A DNA stretch of 64,000 bases, from assembly GCA_963921935.1 (NCBI GenBank), contig OY998180.1, forward strand, positions 208,424,744 to 208,488,743, written 5' to 3'. Of the stretch, positions 32,289 through 44,200 are shown in pieces. Made by a program: the position numbers and the translations under genes. How positions within the stretch are numbered: position 1 is the first letter of the stretch; each line of letters starts with the position of its first letter. Under the pieces are notes generated by a model. The model was not told the DNA's origin. It made no database searches and was given only the letters and a program-made list of their open reading frames with translations. Origin of the DNA: Galeruca laticollis (lineage: Eukaryota > Arthropoda > Insecta > Coleoptera > Chrysomelidae).

Positions 32289-33058
32289 CTGTAAATTCGG
32301 TTTATTTACAATCGTTTAAAAAATTTAACTTATAATATTACTATTTAATTATTATTATTTCTTAGCACAATACGAGTTAGGTACTTTTATATGTGGGACG
32401 AAGGGAGTGATGAAGTTTACTCAGAAATGTCTTAATGGTTTTACATAAAAATAATTTTCTTTCTATAAGAAAATTTGCCATTAAATTTATTGAGTACCTG
32501 TTTTATGGGAAGTGTTATAACATAAGACAACAAAAGTACCAACACAGGTGAAAATTTTTGACTACCATGTCATTAAATCACGTTATTTGGTTGAGAGATT
32601 GCCTATCGTCGATAAAATTTCCTCTGCTGTTTTAGAACTTGCTAAAAAATAAATAGTTCCTCAAAATTCTGTTCTAACATTTCCCAAAAGGTAATTCCAA
32701 GCTTTCTTTAGAATATAAAGGCTTATGCATTAAACTACACCAAAGCCAATGACCAGCTGGAGGTAAATTAAGCTACTAAACTAAACCTACATAAAGGACA
32801 AATATTACCTTATTTTGTAAATATCTACTTAATATCTAGAAAATATCCACATCGACATCTTTAACTTAACAAATTTATTTCCAATTTTATGCTTCCATAA
32901 TTATTACGTCCCTCGCCTCATTACACCACTGATTAAAAAGTTCAGTGAATCAGCTAAACTTTTAATTGTGCCATTTATATTTCTGGCTTTTAAGAATATC
33001 AGTAATAAATTCACTTCATCTTATGTAAACCACAATAAACAACGGAATAAGTACTTAC

Positions 33059-33123
33059 CCTCTTCTTTCATTTGGTTTTTCTGCTAACGTCATTTCAAGT
33101 AGTCTTTTTACTCGAGACGACAT
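33059..33123 (-). pseudogene. Exon 1 of the spliced gene fragment
   Basis: ATG at 33123 gives MSSRVKRLLEMTLAEKPNER, ending after 65 nt at the consensus donor GTAAGT (33058-33053). The two leftover bases join the first base of exon 2 as Gly, keeping the frame. The 770-bp intron is 32289-33058. The MSSR-type start and variable acidic body recall transposon-linked insect proteins I have seen, but I cannot name the family. Confidence 0.5.
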
Positions 33124-33169
33124 GTTTTTTACGTGCACTTTATTAACTAAACTTACTTGTCCAAATATA

Positions 33170-34775
33170 ATAAAATAATACTGAATGGTCTTGATTGATT
33201 GATTTCACCTAGTAAACCACAACTAAAATGGAAAACCCTCTCTTCAATTTTGAAAAAAACTATTCAGATTTCTATTTTAGAAATATTACTATCAAACTAT
33301 ACATCAAAAAAAAATTAAAATACTGAAAGATGAAATTCGAGACCGACAACACAGAAATTTAAATATTTCACACTTAAAAACCCCAAACTTGCTAATATTG
33401 TTACAAAAAAATTCTATAAACAACAAAATATACGTTATTTAATAATGTAAACAGTTATCGAACGATTACTTGAAGAATAAGGATCAATAATTGTAATAAA
33501 ATAACTTTCCGAAGACTTCATAATACAATTATTTATTGATTTCACCTAGAAAACTAAAACTAAAACGGAAAAACTTCTCTTCAATTTTGAAAAGACTATT
33601 CAGATTTACATTTTTGAAATATAATTATTAAATTATACATAAAAAAAATTAAAATACTGAAAGATGAAATTCAAGACCTACAACCCAAAAATTTAAATAT
33701 TTCACATTTAGAAACCCCAAACTTGCTAATATTGTTACAAAAAAATTCTATAAACAACAAAATATACGTTATTTAATAATGTGAACAGTTATCAACAATT
33801 ACTTGAAGAATCAGTATCAATAATGGTAATAAAAAAACTTTTCGAAGACTTCATAATACAATTATTTATTGATTTCACCTAGTAAACCATAACTAAAATG
33901 GAAAAACCTCTCTTCAATTTTGAAAAAAACTATTCAGATTTCTATTTTAGAAATATTACTATCAAACTATACATCAAAAAGAATTTAAAATACTGAAAGA
34001 TGAAATTTGATACCGACAACCCAGAAATTTAAATATTTCACATTTAAAAACCCCAAACTTGCTAATATTGTTACAAAAAAATTCTATAAACAACAAAATA
34101 TACGTTATTTAATAATGTGAACAGTTATCAACAATTACTTGAAGAATCAGTATCAATAATGGTAATAAAAAAACTTTTCGAAGACTTCATAATACAATTA
34201 TTTATTGATTTCACCTAGTAAACCATAACTAAAATGGAAAAACCTCTCTTCAATTTTGAAAAAAACTATTCAGATTTCTATTTTAGAAATATTACTATCA
34301 AACTATACATCAAAAAAAATTTAAAATACTGAAAGATGAAATTTGATACCGACAACCCAGAAATTTAAATATTTCACATTTAAAAACCCCAAACTTGCTA
34401 ATATTGTTACAAAAAATTCTATAAACAACAAAATATACGTTATTTAATAATGTAAGCAGTTATCGAACAATTACTTGAAGAATAAGGATGAATAATGGTA
34501 ATAAAAGAACTTCACGAAGACTTCCTAATAGAATTATTTATTGATTTCACCTAGAAAACCACAACTAAAGTGGAAAACCCTTTGTTCAATTTTGAAAAAA
34601 CTATTCAGATTTCTATTTTTGAAGTATGATTATTAAAATATACATGAAGATGAAATTCGAGACCAACAACCCAGAAATTTAAATTTTTCACATTTAAAAA
34701 CACCAAACTTGTTAATATTGTTAAAATTCTATAAACAACAAAATAAACGTTATTAATAAATAATTATAACAAAGG
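33170..34775. repeat. ~336-bp tandem array, five units
   Basis: GATTTCACCTAG marks the units at 33201, 33538, 33871, 34207 and 34543 (spacings 337, 333, 336, 336). The middle units are nearly identical to each other; the last is most diverged and shorter. AT-rich and non-coding, lying directly 5' of the spliced gene fragment. Recent amplification or gene conversion of the middle units is likely. Confidence 0.92.
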
Positions 34776-34789
34776 AACAATTTTGAATT

Positions 34790-35640
34790 CTGTGTTATTC
34801 AATCTTTGTATAAATGAATTGTTTTCAGTGAGCAGTACTGGATATATACAATTAGAGTCGCAGACGATACAGCCATTATTTATGAAATAGATAATTGGTA
34901 TGATGTGAAATAGTTGAAAATGATCTAAGATTAATTAAGGATTGGTTTCATCATAAATTACTTACTCTAAATTTTAATAAAACATAATTTGCCATTTCTT
35001 AATTCTAGAGACCATAAGAATAGCTTCACATATTTTTTATAGAAAAAACTAGAGATTATGCTTTATAACTTTAAGTGTTTAAAAAAATTTATGTATCATG
35101 TATAATGTCAATACTTGCAGATATTGTACTACGGTCTAGTGGAAAGCCATCTCAGGTATGGCCTATTTCCTTGGGGATGTGCTTCCAGAACATTTATAGG
35201 TCCCTTTTAGAGATTATATAAAGAAGCTTTATTTAGATTATTATGTCTAGTTCCAGCATGTGCCCTAGTGACGCACTGTATAATATAAACAAAATCTTTG
35301 ACTTAAAGAAATTATGTTTTCTGTGTGTATCTGTAAAATATCATACTATGAAAAATAAAATTAAGTTACCTACACATACATATGAATCCAAAAATAAACA
35401 CTTATATGAAGCTCCTATGAAGACAAAATCTTTATGTCAAATTCTTCCTATTAACACAACCAAAATTTTTGTGAAATTAATATCTGAAATATCTCTTCAT
35501 TCTCTGCAATGTCTATCCACTTCATTGATTTTATGTATAATTATAGTGTTTTCTTATTTACCGAAACATATGTTGAGGTAAATTCGTTCATCTCTGGCAT
35601 ACATTTTTTAGTATTTATAATTAACAAATTGGCTTTCATA
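34790..35640 (+). pseudogene. Non-LTR RT relic
   Basis: Plus-strand fragments of a jockey-like RT: LFNLCINELF, SADDTAIIYEIDNWYDV (~34858-34905, ADD box kept), LRLIKDWFHHKLLTLNF and VESHLRYGLFPWGCASRTF (~35135). A decayed C-terminus with YEAPMKTKSLCQ follows (~35405). Many stops and frame changes. It resembles the RT at 20401-22137 but is much older. Confidence 0.75.
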
Positions 35641-35662
35641 AGTTGTTCGGGATACTAATGTT

Positions 35663-36368
35663 CAATTTGGGTTTAATACTACTGATTAACTGATTGTAGA
35701 ATTCATTTTTATAGGAGAAATTGATAACATATTTGAAAAACTTATTTAAATTTGACGTTACAAAATGGCAAATGACATTTGTGTTGTTACGTCAACTGAC
35801 GCTGTTGTGAGGACGATATCATTCGATGATTTTAGGAACGGTGCTCGAGAATATCAATTTTAGGAACTATTCGCAAATAGAGCATTCTCAGGCTTGCGTA
35901 TGCATGACGTTGGGAACGACGTCAAGAATAACGCCCTGATTCCAGATTCAGGGCTTTAGTGCGGATGAAACTCAATCATCGACCACCACACCTGCAAGAA
36001 ATGAATCACCGGTAGCGACATTAATTCTCTTTCCGAAATATCGTGACCACACATGACTAACGTTCAACTTTAGATATATTTTTACAAAAGTTACAACTTT
36101 TATTTTTTAGAACTGAATATCTTTTCAAAAAATACCATGGAAAATTATCATTGATGTTGCAAATGGAAGATCCATATATGAACTATATGGCAAATGTATG
36201 CATACTTTGCCCGTAGATAATATACTTTTTAACTAATTAAAAAAAATAGAATTGCGGGGAGAGGAGAAAGACGAAATTTTCGGTATAAGAGTGTCTGTCG
36301 TCTAGCGCAAAAATATATAAAAGAGGGCGGAGTCGAGACGTGACATGGCGCGAGTGACGAGCAGTCCT
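35663..36368 (+). repeat. ~705-bp dispersed repeat with TATA box (copy 1)
   Basis: Inverted partner of 53325-54014 along its whole length, at roughly 85% identity by eye. Near its right end both copies carry GCGCAAAAATATATAAAAGA (36307-36326), a strong TATA box, followed by GGGCGGAGTCGAG and a shared end at GACGAGCAGTC. A promoter close to the end of a repeat suits the U3 part of an LTR or the leading end of another element. No coding. Confidence 0.75.
36307..36330 (+). promoter_or_regulatory. TATA box in the 705-bp repeat
   Basis: ATATATAAAAG sits in AT-poor surroundings, directly followed by GAGGGCGGAG. It is kept in the inverted copy (~53378-53388, as TATATATTTTTG on the plus strand). A start ~30 bp downstream would fall near the GTGACATGGCGCGAG block. 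Confidence 0.45.
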
Positions 36369-37734
36369 GATACCTTTCAAACAAAGTGTCTTGCCATAAG
36401 GTCCCATTTAATATTATTGGTTTATATTGCCTGGTAATGTGATCGATGCCTATTACGTCACCTGTTACCACTAGTAGAGAAACTTACAATAGTTCATTTT
36501 CACGCTCCAAATTTCATCAATCTAAGTTTCACTGTTCAAAATAGTAGAGAGGGGAGGGAACTTTTGAGAGGCACTGTATAGAATTTTCTAAATAAAGTGT
36601 ATGTTATTGATTCATAATAAGTTGGTGGATATATGGCTACATTAGTCAAATAATTCATCAGTGGTGTAGGATTGTTTCATTGGTGAGACACGAAACTCCC
36701 ATTTTCGAGTTGGGAATCGAAAAACAGTCTGTACTAATGAATATACTGCGGAAGGAACAAAAATGGTTAAATTAGGGTTCCTCCGGTGTTGCGGAGACTC
36801 ATATAGTCCGTAATTAAAAGAATACAATGTGAGCTCATTTATCTTGTTGGTTTATTTATTGAACAGTCGAGCAACTGGAATAAAAGCTGAGCGCCATTTA
36901 ATGTGACTTCTTCTTTGCTTCTGTCAGTTGTGATGTTTATCGCATTTCTGGAAAGACAGTCCCGGGCTTAGTGGATTTTGTATCGTTAAGATTAACACAA
37001 TTTATAAGTGCTGGAGCAACAGACTAAACATGATTTTGAAAATTATTAAAACAATAATATCTTAGGATTCAATCTATCAACAACTAATTTTGCTTCGCCC
37101 CAGATATGAGTGTTTCATAGTATTTCACTATTTTAAGGGTAGTTTTCATTCATTTTCATAAAATCGGGTATATTGAAAAGTGAAGGTTGATACAAAGGAA
37201 TTTGTTCTAACGTGTATGACAGATTTAGTTTCCAGGAAGGGGCGAACGTGGTAGAAAAGGAACGGACGAACAAGCTTAAAAGAAAAGTAAACGAAAAATC
37301 ACCGGTGACAGGAAGAAACGAAGAGAAAATAACCAAAATTCTGACAAGAAGAGAAAAAAACTAGAAGAAGAGGAACAAATGGAAGAGGAAAGTGGGGATT
37401 ATGGAAGGGGCTATGGAAAGGAGCAGAAAAGAAAAAAAGGAATGAAGATATGATTAGTTTTAGAATTAGAGATAATTTTAAGATTAGTAATAGTATATTA
37501 ATGAAACTAAATTGTAGTAAAGAAATAAATGTAGATAATCAAACTAGGATAAATGCAGGATAATAAAAAAAGAGTAATAAGAATACAAATGAAAAAGGTC
37601 GCGAATTCTGTAGTAATAATTGTAATTATATGTTTGATAAAAGGATACAAGACAAAAGTAAGGAAAACACTAATTATGAATCACGTAATAAAAAAAGTGA
37701 ATACCAAATAATAAGTGACAAGAAAAAAAGGATG
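36369..37734. other. Unassigned sequence
   Basis: No gene recognised. The part from ~37240 to 37470 is purine-rich (many GAAGA/GGAAA runs) and may be a leader of the endonuclease relic that follows. Confidence 0.4.
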
Positions 37735-38395
37735 GGTAGGACTAAATACATGAAAATTAGTACTTGGAACGTAAAGAAATTGCTTGAACCAGGAAACTAC
37801 GAGGGAATTAGAAAGATATGATATTGATATAGTAGAACTGCGGAAAAATTAGTTGGAGAGGAAGGGGAAGTATTGAAAAAAGAAATTTCAATTATTTTAC
37901 TCAGGAAGTAGCAGCAATGACAATAACGTTTATGCACCCACGGAAGTGGTGGTAAATGATGAAAAATAAGTATTCTACGGAAAGGTAGAAGAAGAAATAA
38001 TAAAAATACCAAAACAAGACACAATGGTATTATATAGGTGACTTGGATGCGTAAATTGGAAAAGAAGAATATTACAGACAGATAAGTGACATACACACAT
38101 TACATGAAACAACAATAGACACAAAATTTGTAATCTAGCAGTAAAAGTGAACATGATTGTTTGCAGTATGATGTTTCAACACCCCAAATGGCGTAAAGTT
38201 ACGTGGAGATCACATGAATACAGAACATAAACAATAAATTTATCACATTGATAACATAAAGAAAACGGTCGACAATGAGAGATATCAGAACATATAGAGG
38301 GCGTGTGCTGATACCGATCATTAGATGACTGCAGCCATTATGTTACAAAAGATTAAGATAAAAAAACAAAACTAAAGTGTACAGCAAAAAATGGG
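37735..38395 (+). pseudogene. APE-type endonuclease relic, RTE/CFDP2-like
   Basis: Begins MGRTKYMKISTWNVKKLLEP at ~37731 (TWNV motif), then YDIDIVEL and (frame-shifted) WRGRGSIEKRNFNYF. It continues VYAPTEVVVNDEK, DTMVLY and GDLDA-IGKEEYYR (the GDFNAxIG motif, ~38037), and ends GVKLRGDHMNTEHKQ and CADTDH (~38315). This is the endonuclease part of a non-LTR element related to RTE and to the craniofacial-development-protein-2-like proteins. No RT follows. Many stops and frameshifts. Confidence 0.7.
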
Positions 38396-38596
38396 GCATG
38401 AAAAAACTAGAACAGACAGAAACCCAAAATAAGTACAAATATAGTATAGAAGAACAGTTTATGAATGTTAGCAGAATTAAAACCAAACGCACATTTATGT
38501 CTACAATTGCGTTTAGTTTTCCCGTTGAAATCCGTTGTTCTGCGTTTTCCCATGTTTCGATCAACACCTTTGCTCCCAAGTTTTACACCCTTATTT

Positions 38597-38715
38597 GGTT
38601 ATACCGTACTGAGGACGGCTAATGAGTCAGAGACATGCATGTCCGTGGTTACCACTCTGTTTCAGTAGCCCTTTTTCTTTTGGCGTGCATTACCCATGAA
38701 TCTCTTTGAATGAAT
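38597..38715 (+). ncRNA. Dispersed repeat with hammerhead-ribozyme-like fold (copy 2)
   Basis: Second copy of 14164-14275. Stem I is ACCGTA/CGTGGT with an outer GGT/ACC pairing (38597-38608 with 38644-38653). The core CTGAGGA (38609-38615), stem II GGCT-AATG-AGTC, GAGA in place of GAAA, and a perfect stem III ACATG/CATGT (38633-38642) follow, with C38643 at the cleavage position. The A-to-G change in GAAA should weaken cleavage. Each copy has the defects the other lacks, so the ancestral sequence would fold well. Confidence 0.45.
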
Positions 38716-39034
38716 CTCAATATCATTACTGCTCATAAATCTACCAACACACTGCAGCGCTTTGCTATTTGTTTTTTCACATTTTTACATAAAATTGGAT
38801 ATGTTCAGCATAACTTGTATTTAAATTGCACCGAATCCTCATCATGAAATTTTACGAGATATAGTTTCGAGAAAAAATAAGGCCTCAACAACCTGTAGAT
38901 GTAACTATAATATACAAGATATCAGTAAATGCACAAAATGTATATTTCTAAAAAAACTACAGCCTAATTTTTGGAAATCTTCTTCCTCGTGAGAAAAAAA
39001 ATTGGTTTAATAAATACCTGTCGATTATATAAAT
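38716..39034. other. Unassigned AT-rich sequence
   Basis: Nothing recognised between the hammerhead-like repeat and the long-TIR transposon. Confidence 0.4.
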
Positions 39035-39576
39035 CTTCTGACATCGGAGTATTACATCGTTATGGTAAGAGATAGTACTTTGAAGTTTTCTATGAGCTAA
39101 TGCAGTTACTGAGGGCACATTTTGAAAATACTTTCGATTCTACAGGGTATTCCAAAACCACGTAGCAGCACAAACTTACATTTTTTTAAATGAAACGTAC
39201 TATATTTTGTTCAAGAATCGAAAAGATCTCACCGAGAGAGGTTCAAAAATATAGCATTCTAATATTTATATGGGTGTTTTAAATAGATATGGCCAATTAT
39301 TGGCAAAAAAGACCTCACCTTTAACACTCTGCAAAACAGTAAATCAAAATAAATTAACAGGTCTTTGTATTCAATTATCATTCACATATCATTGGCTGTG
39401 CTCAGTATTAATTACTTTTTTATCTGTGGCTTCTTTAATACAGGGTGACACAAAACGCAAATCAAGCAATATCTCAAAATTTTTAAATGAATCACCCTAT
39501 ACGTCTTTTTACAATTTGTTAGTACAATTAATAATCTTTCAAACGATGTAGTACATTTAGGGTATAAGTTAATGGA
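39035..39576. repeat. Left TIR, outer part
   Basis: From TTCTGACATCGGAG to the AAGTTAATGGA target duplicate. It pairs in inverse with ~46905-47446 with few differences. Confidence 0.88.
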
Positions 39577-42500
39577 CTCAAAAAACTCTACGAATTAAAT
39601 TGCAACGACTTCGACGGACCAACGAAAACGGTAAAGAAAACAAGTAATGAACCAAAAAAAGGAAATAACAAAGAATGTAGTGGTAAATTAAATAACCTTC
39701 AGTTGCTATTCTGGAACTGCCAAGGAATAAACACCTTAAATGGTGCTGAAACACAGGACATTGAACATTTGAATAGTTTTCCTATCATTGGTCTTGTGGA
39801 GACCTGGATTACACAATCAGTACCTAGGCTGCCTTCATATTTAACGAAATACAACTTTTTCCATAGTCAAGCGATGAAAGACAAACAACGAAGAAGAGGA
39901 AGCGGAGGTATCTTACTCCTTATAGCAAAAGACTTTCCGGGTCTTGAAACTGTAAATATAGTGGATTTAAGTAATATGTGGATATTTGTAAGATTAAATT
40001 TATGTAATGTTTTTATTATTTTAGGTATTGTGTATCTTAAACCGGGGCTGGACGATTGCACTTGTATAGAAATGTTGGAAGAAACGACTAGAAATTTAAC
40101 CTTTACATACCCTAACGATCAGTTTATCATATATGGCGATTTTAATGCAAGGATAGGTCATCTCAATGGCTCTGAGGAAAGCAATCCCCTGAACTTTGAT
40201 CTTCCCTTAGAAGGCCGCGAAACAATGGACAACATGAATAATGTACGGGGTACACTACTTGTAGAAGCACTTAAAAATTTAGGTTTTTTCGTTCTAAACG
40301 GCAGGTATGATGATTACCAAGGTAAATACACTTACATTGGACACACGGGCTGTAGTGTGATTGACTTGGTTTGGGCTAATTTTAATAACAAAAATTCTAT
40401 TTTAAACTTCTCTATTAGTGAAACACTCATTTCTGATCATTTGGGCTGCTAAGTAACCTTAGAGAATAATTTCTATCAAATCAACTCGACTCCACACAGC
40501 TATAATAAACATCTGATTAGATGGGACCCTGAAAAACTTCAATCCTACAGAAATATTATAGACAACTATGACTTTGATCTAAACTTAAATACTGTAGAAA
40601 GTTTGGATAGACAAATACATGAGGCAATCAGACTGACAACAAGATTTCTAGACATGGAAAAAATACAAACATTCAACCCCAATAATAGTTCTAAGGCTAA
40701 ACCTTGGTTTGATAAACAGTGTAGGGATTCTAAAAAATTATTAAACGTAGCAAAGAGAAACTTAGTAGCATCAAATTTTAGTGAAAACATTGTAATAACG
40801 TACAAGCAAACTAAAAAAGAATATATCCAAATTATTAAAAGTAAGAAACATGCATATGAAAAAAATATGAGATATAAATTAACAAATATAAGCAACCCCA
40901 ATGAATTCTGGAAATATATTAATTCACACAAAACTAAAACAAAAATTGGCGGTGTTAACATGAATCAATTTACTTATTATAAAGATTTTTACAAATCCAC
41001 ACCAAATTCAACTTTTTGTGGCCTAGATGCTTTACACCCGTATCTTGATATAGCTTTCTCTACTTGTGAAATTTACAATGCTCTAAGCTTAGCTAAGAAT
41101 AATAAAGCGCCAGGGGAAGACAATATAAGTAACGAGTTTTACAAAAGCATGCCTTTAAACTGGATAATGCACTTAAAATTGTTTTTCAATACTATCCTAC
41201 AAGATGAAGAAATCCCATCCACCTGGCCAAATATTAAAATGATTCATATTCATAAAAAAGGCCCAGTAGATGATCCTGACAATTACCGTAGTATTGCATT
41301 AATCAATCACATAACCAAACTGTTTACGCAGCTCATTAGCACTAGACTCAGAGATTATGCTGAAAAATATCAGCTACTACCTGAGTGTCAAACAGGGTTT
41401 CGGAAAACGCGATCCTGTGATGATAACATTTTTGTCCTTTACACAATTATAAATAATTATTTACGCCTCCCGTCTAGGAAACTATTTGTAGATTTTAGAA
41501 AAGCATTCGACTCTGTGGACCATGGATTACTGTGAGAAAAGCTATTCGATATTGGAGTGAGCACTAAAATTATTAGGATACTAAGAAATATCTACAGTTC
41601 AGCCTCACTGTTCATCGAACAAGGTGGTCAAATCTCCGATAAAATTAAAATAACTAAAGGTGTCCTACAAGGAGATATCTTAAGCCCCTTGCTATTCTCT
41701 CTCTTTATCTCGGATTTGGAAATTTATTTCCAAAATCATGGTGCTAAAGGAGTAACTCTTGATAACAATGAAAATATCAATATGCTGCTGTCCGCAGATG
41801 ATATGGTCCTACTTGCAGAATCCCAAATAGAGCTGCAAAGAAACCTTAAGATTTTAGAAGCCTATTGTGAAACATTTAAACTGGAAGTAAACACAAGTAA
41901 AACTAAAATAGTGGTTTTCCGCAGAAGTGCTAATATGGGACAACAGCCACAATTTGATTATAAAGATGTCACTATTGAGCTCTCGAATACCTATGAATAT
42001 TTAGGAACAATTTTCACATTTAACGGAATATTTCTAAACAACCTAAAGCAACGAGAACAAAAAGCGAGACTCTCCCAAGGAGCAACACTGAGAAAAATAA
42101 ATTCAGCTGGTATATCATCTCTTAATTCAATAAAGACCCTGTATAACAATGTTGTACTACCCACCTTTACATATGCAAGCAGTATTTGGGCGTTAAGATA
42201 CTTGGAACAAACAGAAAAAATTCAGAGTAGTTTTTGGAAAAATCTTTTATTTCTGCAAACGCGAACAGCAGCCTATATCATCAGAAGTGAGGTAGGTATC
42301 TGTAAAATAAGCTACTTTATAATAAAGCAGGCGTTAGAGCTACTGCTCAGGTTAAAGGATCACAACCCTAGAAGATACACTCATAGAGCACTTCTCCGTT
42401 TGATCCACTTAAAAGATCACTCTAACCTATGTCAAAAATATAACTGGATCGACCAATTATACCGCGGTATAGCGACGTACTGTGATTATGATCTAGATAT

Positions 42501-42984
42501 AAATAGTTTTAACACAAACCATATCAATAAACTTTTATCACAATACCTACAGAAAAATTTTTATGAGGATTCAAATAAAATACTTCTCAGTACACATCAT
42601 ACATCGTATAAATACCTTTTACAAGATCGAAATGAATCAAGCAATTATCTACAGGGGGATTCTCCATTACATATTAAAAGGCTCGTCGCACAACTCCGAA
42701 CCGCTAACTCCGAAGTACTGTCTATATATTTAAATAATATGTCTCACAAAATAAATACAACCCTAATCTGTTCAATCTGTAATAAACTATTACCAGAAAC
42801 GCTTGAGCATATAATTTTAGTGTGTCCAATGTATCAGAGCATAAGAGCTCACTTTATTAAACCCCGGGGCCATTCAGATGACTTAGACTCACTACTTACC
42901 TCAACAGACAGAAAGCAACTGAAGGAATTATATCGATTTATGAACGAGGCAATGAAAATCAGATCATTCATAATCAATGAATAA
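39577..42984 (+). pseudogene. Non-LTR endonuclease-RT polyprotein, two stops
   Basis: A single frame from 39577 (LKKLYELNC) to the stop at 42982 is broken only by TAA at 40450 and TGA at 41533. The endonuclease runs from LLFWNCQGI (~39703) through GLVETW, GDFNARIG (~40135) and SDHLGC (~40435). RT has DNYRSIALI (~41279), FVDFRKAFDSVDH (~41486), GVLQGDILSPLLF (~41659) and SADDMV (~41792); Ser replaces the usual Tyr or Phe before ADD. A C-terminal zinc-binding motif, CSICNKLLPETLEHIILVC (~42774), follows. No ATG is left at the 5' end. Lineage is not settled (I/L2/CR1-like). Lack of frameshifts marks it as young. Confidence 0.9.
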
Positions 42985-43190
42985 TGAGCCAAAAATGATT
43001 TGTATACGTATGTGTTGTACATATATATGACTATGTGGGTATGTTTATACAAAATTACAGAGCAATCGTTCAGTACCTATAAGCTCAAACTCAGAGTTGC
43101 TTATTGTAGAATATCTTATGTAGTACCAGTTGGCTCTCTTGTTCATGTATTATATGTATACAAAGGAACAATAAAATTTATTATTATTAT
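39577..43190 (+). mobile_element. Non-LTR retrotransposon with 11-bp target duplication
   Basis: AAGTTAATGGA lies at 39566-39576 and 43191-43201. The element ends in ATAAAATTTATTATTATTAT, a short ATT-repeat tail, and starts inside coding, so it is 5'-truncated. It lies inside the left TIR of the surrounding transposon; the TIR sequence continues without loss on the other side. A repeat tail other than poly(A) is typical of I-, L2- or RTE-like lineages. Confidence 0.92.
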
Positions 43191-43345
43191 AAGTTAATGG
43201 AAAACCGTAAATATTTTATGATAATGGTCAAAAACAAGTATTTTACGTACACAAATTAAATGGTTTTAAATTTTTACATGCAACGTATTGTAAATTTCAA
43301 CATTTCTAAGGCATAAGTTCTAATCGTAATTTTGGATGCATCTAC
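43191..43345. repeat. Left TIR, inner part
   Basis: Continues the left TIR after the non-LTR insertion (AAGTTAATGGAAAACCG...). It matches the inverse of ~46775-46920. Confidence 0.85.
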
Positions 43346-43600
43346 AATATCGAATCAATTATATAAAATGTTTGTTAATACCGTAGGTACCTGGAATTAC
43401 CAAAAATTTTATATTTATGCATGTTCCACTTTCAAGAATTGTTATTATAGGCTTGTTTGAGAAAGGGCGAAACATAATCAAGCCATATTTTTGATTATAT
43501 CAATTGAGCTACTGTCAAAATAGTATCTACTAATAAATGTCAAAGAAATATTGCTGTATTCTTCGTTTGTGTTGTTAGGTTTAAATAATAAATAACTATA

Positions 43601-44200
43601 ATGGATTTTCCGCAGGAAGACATGATCAATATGATTTACGTGTTAGGAGAATGTTCAAAAAATTGTTTACTCGCTTCAAGAGTATATCGTGAAAATATCC
43701 CAATCGAAGACATCCAAACGAAAGAGCTTTCTTAAGACTTAAGGAAAGATTCGACACATCAGGTAATGTTTCCTATCAACCTCATGCTCTTCCAAAACGT
43801 GTTTTCAATGAGGACAACGAATTTTTAGTAATGACAAATTTGGTTGAGCATCCTAATACAAGTACTAAAAAACCTAGTACTGAATTAGACATTAGTAGAC
43901 GAACAATAGGAAGAATAATAAAAAAGAATAAATTTCACCCGTACAAGATACAGATACACCAAGAGCTTTAAGAGAGAGAGTTTCTAATAAGAATAAATAT
44001 TTGCGAGTGGTTCAGTGGATTAATTAATGGGTATCCAGATTTTTTTAAAAATGTTTTATTTAGTAACGAGGCCACGTTTCACAGAAATGGTTTCGTCAAC
44101 CGCCGTAATTTTCATTTTTATTCGGATAGCAATCAACATTTGTTTAGTACAACGACCCAAACTAAATGGTCCATAAATGCATGGGGAGGAATCGTAAGAG
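43601..44200 (+). pseudogene. Long-TIR transposase, N-terminal part
   Basis: ATG at 43601 opens MDFPQEDMINMIYVLGECSK, a DUF4817-like helix-turn-helix. A one-base shift follows near 43690. It then reads LPKRVFNEDNEFLVMTNLVE, LDISRRTIGRIIKKNKFHPY (~43900), FSNEATFHRNGFVN (~44060), TKWSINAWGGIV (~44165). The codon expected to give the first catalytic Asp is AAC (Asn, 44065-44067). The frame is cut at 44200 by an insertion and continues at 46128. Confidence 0.85.

Noticed and set aside
33170..34775. Evenly spaced repeats as a CRISPR array
   Set aside because: Units are ~336 bp with no spacer structure, and the DNA is eukaryotic; it is a satellite-like tandem array. The same holds for the 113- and 173-bp repeats.
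39270..39551. Matching 93-residue frames at 39270-39551 (+) and 46932-47213 (-)
   Set aside because: Their similarity first suggested a conserved small protein, but both lie in the two TIR arms, so they are the same non-coding repeat read in mirror.
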